DNA from: Eubacteriales bacterium | GTDB lineage: Bacteria > Bacillota > Clostridia > Saccharofermentanales > DTU023 | DNA length: 64,000 nt | Direction of reading: 5' to 3' | Assembly: GCA_030537525.1 (NCBI GenBank) | Contig: JAUNVU010000001.1 | Location: forward strand, 91,144 to 155,143 | In this document: piece after piece, positions 9,577 through 18,127 of the stretch | Numbering within the stretch: the stretch's first letter is position 1 | Layout of the letters: each line of letters starts with the position of its first letter | Notes under the pieces: generated by a model | The model's database searches: none | The model's input: the letters and a program-made list of their open reading frames with translations, nothing else | What the model was told of the DNA's origin: nothing | Position numbers and translations under genes: made by a program

Positions 9577-9661
9577 GCGGACGTGGTGGAATTGGCAGAC
9601 ACGCTGGATTTAGGTTCCAGTGCCGCGAGGCATGCAGGTTCGACTCCTGTCGTCCGCACCA
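9577..9661 (+). tRNA. tRNA-Leu, anticodon UAG, CCA encoded
   Basis: 85-nt type II tRNA. The acceptor stem is GCGGACG (9577-9583) / CGTCCGC (9651-9657), with discriminator A 9658 and encoded CCA 9659-9661. The anticodon stem CTGGA/TCCAG encloses the loop TTTAGGT, giving anticodon TAG at 9611-9613 (reads CUN Leu codons). A short variable arm and the T-loop GGTTCGACTCC follow. A and discriminator position agree with Leu identity. Confidence 0.97.
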
Positions 9662-9680
9662 ATTTACAAGGAGCTTGTCA

Positions 9681-10424
9681 ATGCGGAAAACTTGCGAGAT
9701 TATGGCAGATACGGCCCTCTTCAGAGGGATTAACAGCGAAATTTTTCGAGCGAGTTGCGAACATACCGAAATCCATAACTATTCGAAATCTGAAGTAGTT
9801 GCAAGAGAAGGTGATCCCTGTACTGGCCTAGGTATTGTTGTCGAAGGACAATTGGCACTTCAGAAATATTCGAGCTCGGGCGAGAATTCAACCCTGTCTA
9901 TACTGGGTGCTGGCCAGAGCTTTGGCCAAGAACTTATTTTCTCATCGCGAAGAAGATATAATTTCTCGCTTGAAGCTTTGAATCAATGCAAGCTGATTTT
10001 AGTTCCACGAGAAGACATTCTGGCCATGATAGCAAAGAGCCCTCAGCTCTTAATTAATTTCTTACAGACTTTATCTGATGAGTTGAGACATAGAGAAGAA
10101 CATATTCACCTGCTTTCCCAACGCACACTTCGTCAGAAGATTTCATGCTACCTATTAGAGCTTTACAGGAAGCAGTTAGCTGATGAGGGTGAGACTTTTA
10201 GAACACAGGCTCAGCTTCTTAAGACGGCTTCAGTAGAGTTGCCAGTATCAAAGGAAATCGCCTCGCGTCTATTAGCAATTCCTAGACCTTCATTTTCAAG
10301 AGAGTTAATTTCGATGGAAAAAGACGGATTGGTCAAGGTCGCTGGAAGAGTGATTTGGCTATTAGATTTGAAGGGACTAGAGAGTGGTATCTTAAGTGAT
10401 GACGATGATGAGGATGAGGAATAG
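9681..10424 (+). CDS. Crp/Fnr family transcriptional regulator
   Basis: 247 residues. The N-terminal half is a cyclic-nucleotide-binding-like beta barrel (REGDP... GIVVEGQL, then LSILGAGQSFGQELIF), followed by a long dimer helix and a C-terminal winged helix-turn-helix (about residues 175-230, VSKEIASRLLAIPRPSFSREL). The tail ends in an acidic run, DDDDEDEE. The phosphate-binding Arg-Ala of true CRP is not apparent, and I see no Cys cluster of the FNR type, so the ligand is unknown. ATG 9681 has AAGGAG 7 nt upstream; an extra in-frame TTG at 9675 is closer than the ribosome site allows. The gene begins 19 nt after tRNA-Leu, so the two should share a transcript. A terminator follows. Confidence 0.85.
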   Translation: MRKTCEIMADTALFRGINSEIFRASCEHTEIHNYSKSEVVAREGDPCTGLGIVVEGQLALQKYSSSGENSTLSILGAGQSFGQELIFSSRRRYNFSLEALNQCKLILVPREDILAMIAKSPQLLINFLQTLSDELRHREEHIHLLSQRTLRQKISCYLLELYRKQLADEGETFRTQAQLLKTASVELPVSKEIASRLLAIPRPSFSRELISMEKDGLVKVAGRVIWLLDLKGLESGILSDDDDEDEE

Positions 10425-10466
10425 ATCAGAGTTCAAATTCTAAATTATTGATGTCAGACTAATAAA

Positions 10467-10511
10467 TGTAGCTTTTATCTTGAGATATAAAAGCTGCATT
10501 TTTTCTTTTTA
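10467..10511 (+). terminator. Intrinsic terminator after the Crp/Fnr gene
   Basis: Stem TGTAGCTTTTAT (10467-10478) / ATAAAAGCTGCA (10487-10498), 12 bp with one wobble and an 8-nt loop, followed by two T runs split by one C (10499-10510). It isolates fhs from upstream transcription. Confidence 0.8.
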
Positions 10512-10538
10512 TTGCCTTTAATTGGATTATAGGACGAT

Positions 10539-10599
10539 TATAATTTATACTTAAGTTATTATAAACTTTAAGTAGTGTCGGGGCATTGTGATCCCGACA
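10539..10599 (+). promoter_or_regulatory. fhs upstream region: -10 box, palindrome and leader hairpin
   Basis: A TATAAT box lies at 10539-10544 but no good -35 sits at 16-18 nt. Directly downstream is an imperfect palindrome, ACTTAAGTT (10549-10557) / AACTTTAAGT (10564-10573), at the place of an operator overlapping the start of RNA. Then comes the hairpin TGTCGGG (10576-10582) / CCCGACA (10593-10599). AAAAGGAG (10603-10610) is the fhs ribosome site. I do not recognise a ZTP or other known riboswitch here. Confidence 0.4.
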
Positions 10600-10615
10600 G
10601 GGAAAAGGAGTAATT

Positions 10616-12292
10616 ATGTCCTATAAGACCGATATCGAAATTGCCCAAGAGGCGAAGTTGAAGCCGATCGATGAGATTGCCAAGAATGCAGGTATTGATA
10701 CTGCAATGCTCGAACACTATGGCCCATACAAGGCTAAGATTTCACTAGATGCCCTCAAGGGTGAGCAGAAGCGCGGTAAGTTAATTCTGACCACAGCAAT
10801 CACACCGACACCAGCAGGTGAAGGTAAGACTACTACCACCATTGGGGTTGCTGATGGCTTGCGTCGCTTAGGCAAGAACTCTGCTGTCGCTCTGCGCGAA
10901 CCATCACTAGGTCCCGTCTTCGGTGTCAAGGGCGGTGCGGCTGGTGGCGGCTATGCACAGGTCATCCCCATGGAAGATCTGAACTTACACTTTACTGGTG
11001 ACTTCCATGCCATCGGTGCAGCAAACAACCTCCTAGCTGCAATGCTAGATAACCACATTCACCAGGGAAATGCCCTGAATATTGATACCCGTTCAATCAT
11101 CTGGCGCCGCTGCGTAGATATGAACGATAGACAGTTGAGAAATGTTGTCGATGGTCTGGGTAAACGCGGTGATGGCGTAGTCCGTGAAGACGGTTTCGAT
11201 ATCACTGTTGCTTCAGAAGTAATGGCAGTTTTCTGCCTCGCAACTTCAATGGCAGATCTGAAGAAGCGACTTGGAAATATCATCGTTGCCTATAACATGG
11301 AGGGTCAGCCCGTCACAGCACATGATCTCAAGGCTGAGGGTGCTATGACTGCATTGCTCAAGGATGCCTTGAAACCAAATATCATCCAGACTCTAGAGGG
11401 AACACCAGCCTTTGTACATGGTGGGCCATTCGCTAATATTGCCCACGGCTGTAACTCAGTTCTAGCAACTACGATGGCCCTAACTCACGCCGAATACACA
11501 GTAACAGAAGGTGGCTTTGGTGCTGACCTTGGTGCTGAGAAGTTCCTCGACATCAAGTGCCGTAAAGCGGGCTTAAATCCAGACGCAGTAGTCCTAGTAG
11601 CCACAGTCAGAGCATTGAAGATGCACGGTGGCAAGGATAAGAAGGATCTGAAAGGTGAGGATCTTGAAGCCCTAGAACGCGGCATGCCAAACCTGCTTCG
11701 TCACGTTGATAATATGCTCAACGTCTTCGGTAAGAAGGTAGTTGTAGCGATCAACCGCTTCCCGGATGATAGTGAAGCTGAGCTAGAGCTAATTCGCAAG
11801 CTCTGCAATGAGTCAGGCGTCGATGTTGCTCTATCAGAAGTCTGGGCCAAAGGCGGTGAAGGCGGAATGGAAGTTGCTCAGAAAGTTATTGAGCTCTGTG
11901 AAAATGGCGAGAAGTCTGAGCAGAAGTTCGCCTACGAACTCGACCAACCAATCGCCAAGAAGATCGAAGATCTGGCAAAGAACGTCTATAGAGCTGACGG
12001 TGTTGAGTTTACTCCGCTTGCCAAGAAGGCCATGAAGCGTGCTGAGGACTTGGGTTACGGAGATCTGCCAATTTGCATGGCAAAAACTCAGTACTCTTTT
12101 TCTGATGACCCCAAGGCTCTTGGTGCACCAGAGAACTTTACCATTACGGTTAGAAATATCAGACTGTCTGCAGGTGCAGGCTTCATCGTTGCTTTGACTG
12201 GTGAGATCATGACCATGCCAGGCCTACCTAGAATCCCATCTGCTGAAAATATTGATGTCACAGAAGACGGTGTCATTACTGGTTTATTCTAA
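10616..12292 (+). CDS. fhs: Formate-tetrahydrofolate ligase
   Basis: 558-residue enzyme that joins formate to tetrahydrofolate with ATP use, making 10-formyl-THF for purine and fMet synthesis, or for the methyl branch of acetogenesis. The P-loop-like [13 protein letters not shown] lies near residues 65-77, and the family blocks [19 protein letters not shown] and [13 protein letters not shown] are intact. Full length is typical (about 556). The gene stands alone between terminators. Codon use is more biased than that of neighbours such as the regulator genes, which fits high expression. No acetogenesis genes are in view, so a purely biosynthetic role is equally possible. Confidence 0.97.
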   Translation: MSYKTDIEIAQEAKLKPIDEIAKNAGIDTAMLEHYGPYKAKISLDALKGEQKRGKLILTTAITPTPAGEGKTTTTIGVADGLRRLGKNSAVALREPSLGPVFGVKGGAAGGGYAQVIPMEDLNLHFTGDFHAIGAANNLLAAMLDNHIHQGNALNIDTRSIIWRRCVDMNDRQLRNVVDGLGKRGDGVVREDGFDITVASEVMAVFCLATSMADLKKRLGNIIVAYNMEGQPVTAHDLKAEGAMTALLKDALKPNIIQTLEGTPAFVHGGPFANIAHGCNSVLATTMALTHAEYTVTEGGFGADLGAEKFLDIKCRKAGLNPDAVVLVATVRALKMHGGKDKKDLKGEDLEALERGMPNLLRHVDNMLNVFGKKVVVAINRFPDDSEAELELIRKLCNESGVDVALSEVWAKGGEGGMEVAQKVIELCENGEKSEQKFAYELDQPIAKKIEDLAKNVYRADGVEFTPLAKKAMKRAEDLGYGDLPICMAKTQYSFSDDPKALGAPENFTITVRNIRLSAGAGFIVALTGEIMTMPGLPRIPSAENIDVTEDGVITGLF

Positions 12293-12313
12293 AGTCTAAT
12301 TTCAGATAAGATG

Positions 12314-12340
12314 AGCGGAGGCCAGTAGGCCTCCGCTTTC
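12314..12340 (+). terminator. Terminator after fhs
   Basis: Perfect 10-bp stem AGCGGAGGCC (12314-12323) / GGCCTCCGCT (12328-12337) with AGTA loop, followed by a short TT. Very stable stem, weak U run. Confidence 0.7.
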
Positions 12341-12369
12341 ATAATCTCTTAGAGGGAAAGGGTGTTTTC

Positions 12370-13548
12370 ATGAAGCAAGTAGAACTAAATGCCAGAATTA
12401 AGCAGCTGGTCGACTTATATAACTGTCCAGTAGCAGTTTATGATAGCTCTGGACAGCTAGTTCAGTCTGAAGGGAAACCTGATGTAGGTTGGCCCGAGAC
12501 TGAAGCCATAATGAAGTTCATTGAAGGGGAAAAAACAGCAGCCGAAGTCAATTATTTTCTTGCTCTTAAACCAGAGGAAGTAGATGAAAACTCACTAATC
12601 GTTTTGTTACCTATAAGTTCTGCGCCAAGGGAGCGCGAGCTCAAGATGCTAGAACTATGGCTTCACGATGTACTATTAGTTGAAGAGAACGCCAAGGAGC
12701 AAGTCGCCTTCTTGAAAAATGTCTTGCTAGAAAATGAACTACCAGGTGATGTGCCTCTGAAAGCTAGAACTCTGAAAATTGATCTCTATAGGCCTCGCAG
12801 AGCTATACTGCTACGGATGCCTGGTGCCGATCAAGCAGATGTCACTAAGCTTCTCAAAAATTTCTTCCCGAATAGCTACGAAAATTATTTCATTCCCATG
12901 GATGAGCACAATCATTTAATCATCTTCGATAGCGAAAATCTTGGTACTGGTTTTGAGCGAGGCTCTACGGGCAGTGAGAAGTATCAGAAGGCTTTAGATA
13001 GATTACTGCACTCACTAATCACCTATCTTGAGGACTTTAAAGATGTTGATGCACGTCTTGGAATAGGCTTGCTCACGGATGAGATCAAAGATATCTCCCG
13101 TTCCTATAGAGAGGCCTCACTGGCACTAAAGGTCGGTGGTATTTTTGCCGCTGACAAGAGTGTCATGAGGTATGACCAACTGGGTCTAGGTAGACTAATT
13201 TATCAATTGCCGCCAACCTTATGTGAATTGTTCTTAACTGAGGTATTCCAACCCTACACTTACGAGCAATTAGATCAAGAAACTCTCAACACCATTGACA
13301 AATTTTTCGAAAACAATTTGAATGGTTCGGAAACTTCGCGTAAACTATTTGTCCATCGAAATACCTTGGTCTACAGATTAGACAAGGTCGAGAAGATTAC
13401 AGGATTAGATTTGCGTAATTTTGACGATGCTGTACTCTTTAAACTGGCCGAGATGGTAAGGCAATATCTCTATGCGCTTGAGCAGGAGAATTCGCACTTA
13501 AACAGAATGAGCACAAGTAAACGTCGAACGAGGAAAGAGCTTGATTGA
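12370..13548 (+). CDS. PucR/CdaR-like transcriptional regulator next to ftsE
   Basis: 392 residues. The C-terminal 60-70 residues match the PucR C-terminal helix-turn-helix (TSRKLFVHRNTLVYRLDKVEKITGL), in which the LxxHRNTLxYRLxKI pattern is characteristic. The middle (about 130-290) looks like the GGDEF-related CdaR domain with DARLGIGLLTDEIKDISRSYREA. The N-terminal 60-80 residues (CPVAVYDSSGQLVQSEG) resemble a small PAS/GAF-like sensor. Such regulators usually sense sugar diacids, purines or amino-acid-derived ligands. Its last 8 nt overlap ftsE, so it is coupled to the division genes, which is an unexpected place for the family. The target is unknown. Confidence 0.8.
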   Translation: MKQVELNARIKQLVDLYNCPVAVYDSSGQLVQSEGKPDVGWPETEAIMKFIEGEKTAAEVNYFLALKPEEVDENSLIVLLPISSAPRERELKMLELWLHDVLLVEENAKEQVAFLKNVLLENELPGDVPLKARTLKIDLYRPRRAILLRMPGADQADVTKLLKNFFPNSYENYFIPMDEHNHLIIFDSENLGTGFERGSTGSEKYQKALDRLLHSLITYLEDFKDVDARLGIGLLTDEIKDISRSYREASLALKVGGIFAADKSVMRYDQLGLGRLIYQLPPTLCELFLTEVFQPYTYEQLDQETLNTIDKFFENNLNGSETSRKLFVHRNTLVYRLDKVEKITGLDLRNFDDAVLFKLAEMVRQYLYALEQENSHLNRMSTSKRRTRKELD

Positions 13549-14569
13549 ATTTAGACATGTTTCAAAGATCTACAAGAAGCGGATACCCGCACTAGACGAT
13601 GTAAGCTTTCGTATAGAAGCGGGAGAATTTGTCTTCTTGGTAGGTGAGAGTGGAGCAGGTAAATCCACACTAATTAAATTACTAACCTGTGAAGAGAGGC
13701 CCAGCAGAGGAAGGGTTATCTTGGATAACTTCAATGTATCTAGGATGCGCCGACAGCTAGTGCCTTTTTTACGTAGAAGATTTGGCATGATTTTTCAAGA
13801 TTTTAGATTAATAGAATCTAAAACCGTAGCTGAAAATGTGGCCTTTGCCATGCAGATTGTTGGTGCGCCGAAAGAAGTAATTCAACGACGTGTGCCTATG
13901 GTCTTATCTGTTGTTGGTTTGAAGGATCGGATGGATGCCTATCCCAGCGAACTATCTGGTGGTGAGGCCCAGCGTGTGGGTATAGCCCGTGCGATGATCA
14001 ACAACCCTCGTCTCATTTTGGCGGATGAGCCGACGGGCAACCTTGATCCTGCTAATAGCGAAGCGATTATGGCGCTCCTAGAAGAGATCAATCGAGTAGG
14101 CACTACAGTCATTGCCTGCACCCATGACGTCGCTCTAGTGGACAAGATGAAGAAGCGAGTAATCGAGCTCAGAAACGGTAGAGTGGTTCGAGATGAGCAG
14201 CGCGCAGGCTATATGGATAGTAGTATTATCCCGAGTCCGCGTGAACTCGCTGAAATGGATAGGCTCATTGAGAGTTCTGGCCCAACAACAGTCGATGATA
14301 CTGACCTAGATGAAGAGAAGCAGGATAGCATGGCTGAATTCAATAAAATGCGTGATAAATTGCTAGAAGATCAAGAGCGTAGGCGCAATCGTGAATCGCT
14401 GGCAGAACGCATTGCAAGAATGCGCAAGGAGTTGGATTTAGAAATTGCTGCTATGACAGAGATTTTGCCAGATTACAAGGATGAGTCAGGTAAGGCGACG
14501 GCTGAGAAGGTCGCTCCTGAGTCAAAAGAGCAGACAGAAGTTATAGAAGAGAGTGGCGAAGATGAGTAG
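13541..14569 (+). CDS. ftsE: Cell division ATP-binding protein FtsE with long C-terminal extension
   Basis: 342 residues. Residues 1 to about 225 are a complete FtsE: Walker A GESGAGKS at 35-42, FQDFRL Q-loop, signature LSGGEAQ at 138-144 and Walker B LADEP at 160-164. FtsE with FtsX transmits ATP-driven motion to a peptidoglycan hydrolase outside the cell. Residues from about 226 on are extra: a linker, then a charged stretch likely to form a coiled coil (RDKLLEDQERRRNRE) and an acidic end. Usual FtsE is about 228 residues. The start is TTG 13541, 6 nt after AGGAAAG, inside the end of the regulator gene; no ATG alternative exists nearby. The stop overlaps ftsX by 8 nt. Confidence 0.92.
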   Translation: MIEFRHVSKIYKKRIPALDDVSFRIEAGEFVFLVGESGAGKSTLIKLLTCEERPSRGRVILDNFNVSRMRRQLVPFLRRRFGMIFQDFRLIESKTVAENVAFAMQIVGAPKEVIQRRVPMVLSVVGLKDRMDAYPSELSGGEAQRVGIARAMINNPRLILADEPTGNLDPANSEAIMALLEEINRVGTTVIACTHDVALVDKMKKRVIELRNGRVVRDEQRAGYMDSSIIPSPRELAEMDRLIESSGPTTVDDTDLDEEKQDSMAEFNKMRDKLLEDQERRRNRESLAERIARMRKELDLEIAAMTEILPDYKDESGKATAEKVAPESKEQTEVIEESGEDE

Positions 14570-15467
14570 AGGACAATTAAAGTCTAAGGGTCTTCGCTAT
14601 GCCTTTAAAGATGGCTTTGTCAGCCTAAGAAGGCACCCTTTGATTCTTCTGGCATCGATTACCACAATGACCTTGATGCTATACTTGCTATCGATTTTTA
14701 TGGCTTTTGCACTCAATGTCGTTCATTTGATTAATATTGCCGGACAGCAACCGCCGATTGAGATTCAGTTTCAACAGACAGCTACCCCGGGTGACGTAGC
14801 TGCTATGGAGCAACGACTTGCTTCCGATAAGCGGGTTTTGGAGAAAAATGTCAGTGACCCAGAAGCCAATTTTATTCGCTTCAAGAAGCAAATGGGTGAA
14901 GAAGAACTCTATGCTGACTTTGACTATCATCAGTACATACCGTACACCATACAAGTCCGACTTGAAGATCCAGCTGAAGGTGCGGCATTTAAAGAAGAAT
15001 ATTCCGTGTTGCCTGGTGTGCGAGAAATTTTGATGGAAGATCAGTTGATGGGCTTCCTACAGAAGGCCATCCGCTCAGTCTCTTTGGCAACTAGTTTGGT
15101 TTTCATCGCGCTAGCTATCATCTCTTGTTTTATTATTGCCAATATGGTTCGTGTAGCTATTCTTTCGCGTTCTGTTGAGATCTCGATTATGAAGTACATG
15201 GGGGCGACTAACCTATACATCCGGATTCCATTTGTCGTCGAGGGGATTGTCGTAGGCATAGTCTCGGCAATTCTCGCTATAATTCTTGGTTTCTTTACTT
15301 ACGAGACTCTCTTGCTGAGATTTGATCCCAATCTGGCGACTTCGGACTTTCATCTTCTGACGCATGGTAAAATTTTGCCTGCCATGGCTGCGATCTCTTT
15401 TACTGTTGGCATTCTCCTTGGCGGGATTAGCTCTGGTGCCTCTGTTAGGAAGCATATTCAGGTTTAA
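14562..15467 (+). CDS. ftsX: Cell division protein FtsX
   Basis: 301-residue membrane protein. One N-terminal transmembrane helix (about 27-50) is followed by an outer domain of roughly 110 residues, then three C-terminal helices carrying the FtsX/MacB permease fold; SVEISIMKYMGATNLYIRIPF is the conserved coupling segment that touches FtsE. ATG 14562 forms ATGAGTAG with the ftsE stop; an in-frame GTG at 14553 is a possible alternative. The M23 hydrolase begins 1 nt after the stop. Together ftsE, ftsX and the hydrolase form the classical division-site wall-splitting module. Confidence 0.93.
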   Translation: MSRGQLKSKGLRYAFKDGFVSLRRHPLILLASITTMTLMLYLLSIFMAFALNVVHLINIAGQQPPIEIQFQQTATPGDVAAMEQRLASDKRVLEKNVSDPEANFIRFKKQMGEEELYADFDYHQYIPYTIQVRLEDPAEGAAFKEEYSVLPGVREILMEDQLMGFLQKAIRSVSLATSLVFIALAIISCFIIANMVRVAILSRSVEISIMKYMGATNLYIRIPFVVEGIVVGIVSAILAIILGFFTYETLLLRFDPNLATSDFHLLTHGKILPAMAAISFTVGILLGGISSGASVRKHIQV

Positions 15468-15468
15468 A

Positions 15469-16662
15469 ATGAAGCAGATAATCAAGAAAATTTCTAGTTT
15501 TTTACTTGCTGTTGTTCTCTTGTTCGGGCTGTTTTCTACAGCTTTTGTTCAGAGACGAGAAGTTCTTGCAGATGATCCCTGGTCTAAGATTCTGGAAATC
15601 AAGAAAGAGCAAGAGGCACTAGCGGCTAATCGTGAGGCTTTGGCCGCTGAATTATCCGTGCTTGAGGATGAGGAAGCATTAAAGACTTCACAATATGCAT
15701 GGATTTTGGAACGCAGCGAAGTAGAGCGTGAAAAATATCTCAAGCGAGTAAATCAGTTGTACAGGGTCTATTTAAATATGGAGTCTGTCAAGGCATCTCT
15801 TGCTCAGGCTATAGAGATGTTTGAAGCGAAGAAGCAGCAATATGGGGAACGCATAGGAACTATGTTTCGTATGCAGCAGAAATCACTGCTCGAATTATTT
15901 TTAGAAGCTGATACCCTTGAAGGTTTCTTCACCACAATCAAGTTTATGAAGATAGTCAATGCGGCAGATGCGGAGGCTCTGGCATCTCTGTCCAAAGCTG
16001 CTGAGAATTTGGAACAACAGAAGGAGCTTGAGGCTGGGAAGTACCAAGAAATGTCCGCTATGGTAGATGTGCTAGAGGCCGATATTCTCGCCATGCAAAA
16101 AGAGGTCGATGCGGCAGCGGCAGAAGCTACGGCAGCTCAAATAGAACTGATGAACAAAATAGATACCATGAGCTCCTACAATGCTCTTGAAGAGGAGCTT
16201 AAAGGCCAGTTGCAAGAATACGAACTGGCATTGCGTAATATGCAACATCAGAATATTGCCTTATCCTTTAATGGTATTTTGGGCTGGCCTTGTCCAGGGT
16301 ATAGCGCCATAACTTCGGGTTTTGGGCCGCGCTATATACCGTCGATTGGTTTAAACGATTTTCATACTGGTCTTGATATGGCAGCACCAGTTGGTACACC
16401 TGTCTATGCAGCTTCGGGTGGCTACGTTTACTTCGCTTCATACGGAAATATCTCTGGTAATACGGTGCGGATTGATCACGGTGACGGTCTACATACTCTT
16501 TACTGCCATCTTTCGGGTTTTAATTGCTATGTTGGACAGATGGTCAATGCAGGTGACTTGATTGGCTATGTTGGTTTAACGGGTTTGACGACTGGCCCTC
16601 ACTTACATTTCCAAGTTGAGGTCAATGGCGTTGCGGTTGATCCAACTATTTACCTGTATTAG
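15469..16662 (+). CDS. Secreted M23 murein hydrolase with coiled coil (EnvC/PcsB-like partner of FtsEX)
   Basis: 397 residues. A signal peptide (hydrophobic about 9-25) is followed by a long coiled coil (about 35-265) and a C-terminal LytM/M23 peptidase domain. Zinc ligands are visible: H299 and D303 in FHTGLDMA, and H380 in HLHFQ (with H378). The intact metal site predicts active endopeptidase, like PcsB-type proteins with a catalytic role, and unlike degenerate EnvC. The coiled coil would contact the FtsX outer domain, which activates the enzyme. The start ATG follows the ftsX stop by 1 nt with only a weak ribosome site, so coupling is likely. The frame reads open upstream to 15364 but that lies within ftsX. 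Confidence 0.9.
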   Translation: MKQIIKKISSFLLAVVLLFGLFSTAFVQRREVLADDPWSKILEIKKEQEALAANREALAAELSVLEDEEALKTSQYAWILERSEVEREKYLKRVNQLYRVYLNMESVKASLAQAIEMFEAKKQQYGERIGTMFRMQQKSLLELFLEADTLEGFFTTIKFMKIVNAADAEALASLSKAAENLEQQKELEAGKYQEMSAMVDVLEADILAMQKEVDAAAAEATAAQIELMNKIDTMSSYNALEEELKGQLQEYELALRNMQHQNIALSFNGILGWPCPGYSAITSGFGPRYIPSIGLNDFHTGLDMAAPVGTPVYAASGGYVYFASYGNISGNTVRIDHGDGLHTLYCHLSGFNCYVGQMVNAGDLIGYVGLTGLTTGPHLHFQVEVNGVAVDPTIYLY

Positions 16663-16723
16663 TTTCCAAGAGCTTTTACTTGGTCTATGATGGTTTTATA
16701 TTTAGCTGTTAGGAGTTAGGTTT

Positions 16724-18127
16724 ATGTACGAAAGAAATAATCAGGAGCTTCAAACTCCAGAAATTAAGGTAGAGAAGAAGTCCGTACTTGGGGGCAAGTT
16801 AATTAAAATTTTAGCTTTATGCTTGGCAACAGCCTTGATCGTTGCTGCCGTTTTACCTAGTGCTTTTCCCTATGAGGGGGCCACAATTTGTGCCAATCCC
16901 AGTCATGATAGTAAGCTCGAGAACTCTGGAAAGCAGTCTAAGAGCAAGCAGATTAAAGACTTTGGAGATATTTGGGAACAATTTGACGGCCACCCTTTAG
17001 AAGAGGTTTTCAAGGGCAAGACCGATGAAGATACCTATAGATCGCTCGGCCGTCTTCTTGATGTCTACAGCTTAATTAAAGATGATTACTACAAGGATCT
17101 AAGTGATAAGGAACTCTTGGATATTATGTTGAAAGGTCTCTGCAATGAGCAGGATTCACAATACACCTTCTACTTATCTCCTGAAGAAAATGAACGAGTG
17201 AATGAGTCCAATAGTGGAGAGTATTCAGGTATTGGTGCCATAGTTCAGATGAAGGATAACTATTTCCAGATCTCAGATCTTGTTGATGACTCTCCTGCAG
17301 CTCAATCAGGACTGAGGATTGGTGATCAATTCCTCAAGGTTGATGAAGAAGACGTTACTTCATTTGCCGATGTTCAGCAGTTAGCGGCGGCAGTACGAGG
17401 ACCAGAGGGCACTAAGGTAGTTCTGACCATGTTCAGACCAACAGATAAGAAAGAATATGAGTTTAAGATTGAGCGCAAGAAGATTACCAATGCCAACTTG
17501 CGATCTGAATTATTGCAAGATAGTGTTGGCTATATTAGAATCGTGCAGTTTAATCAGGGTGTAGCAAAGAATTTCATCTCCGCCCTCAATGATCTGCAAA
17601 AGCAGGGTATGGAGCATCTGGTAATCGATTTGCGAAATAATCCGGGCGGCTATGTCAGCGAGGTCACGAGTATTTTAGATTACATGTTGCCTAAGGGCCT
17701 ATTGGCTACGGCTAAAGGTCGTCGCGATGGCGAAGAGTTTTCTGAAGAATGGACAGCCAATAGTGCGGCCAAGATCCCTAATTCGCTCGATATCTATGTA
17801 CTGGTAAACGAAAATAGTGCCTCGGCCTCAGAATTATTGTCGGGAGTTATGCAGTATTACGAGAGAGCAACGATTATCGGTAGAACTACCTGGGGTAAGG
17901 GCGTGGGCAGCATTAGCTTCGACCTTGATGATGGCTCAGGTGTGCAGATCACGAATTTCCACTACTACTTGCCAAATGGCGTCTGTATTCAGGATATCGG
18001 TATAACACCTGATATTGAAGTCGAAACTCCTGAAGAAATACAGGGCTTAACCATTTCCCAGATTCCAGAAGGTGAAGATGTGGACCTCAATCGTGCATTG
18101 AGTGAGATGGGAGTATTAGATGATTAA
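16724..18127 (+). CDS. S41 carboxyl-terminal processing protease (CtpA/CtpB family)
   Basis: 467 residues. One N-terminal membrane anchor (about 26-46), then a PDZ domain (about 165-250, with GIGAIVQ... SPAAQSGLRIGD) and the S41 peptidase domain. Nucleophile S367 in NSASASE and K392 in TWGKG are 25 residues apart, as in CtpB. Such enzymes trim or degrade extracytoplasmic proteins. Lying 61 nt after the M23 gene, it may regulate that hydrolase or other wall enzymes, as Ctp proteases do in several bacteria; this is inference. AGGAG lies 8 nt before ATG. The 3' end overlaps trpS by 8 nt. Confidence 0.93.
   Translation: MYERNNQELQTPEIKVEKKSVLGGKLIKILALCLATALIVAAVLPSAFPYEGATICANPSHDSKLENSGKQSKSKQIKDFGDIWEQFDGHPLEEVFKGKTDEDTYRSLGRLLDVYSLIKDDYYKDLSDKELLDIMLKGLCNEQDSQYTFYLSPEENERVNESNSGEYSGIGAIVQMKDNYFQISDLVDDSPAAQSGLRIGDQFLKVDEEDVTSFADVQQLAAAVRGPEGTKVVLTMFRPTDKKEYEFKIERKKITNANLRSELLQDSVGYIRIVQFNQGVAKNFISALNDLQKQGMEHLVIDLRNNPGGYVSEVTSILDYMLPKGLLATAKGRRDGEEFSEEWTANSAAKIPNSLDIYVLVNENSASASELLSGVMQYYERATIIGRTTWGKGVGSISFDLDDGSGVQITNFHYYLPNGVCIQDIGITPDIEVETPEEIQGLTISQIPEGEDVDLNRALSEMGVLDD

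Noticed and set aside
9514..9798. ORF of 94 residues across the tRNA-Leu gene
   Set aside because: It runs through the tRNA and the start of the Crp/Fnr gene; no ribosome site and no family resemblance.
10539..10612. ZTP or THF riboswitch before fhs
   Set aside because: Leader is too short and lacks the known conserved cores.
14553..14561. GTG start for ftsX at 14553
   Set aside because: Possible, but ATG 14562 forms the usual ATGA-type overlap with the ftsE stop.
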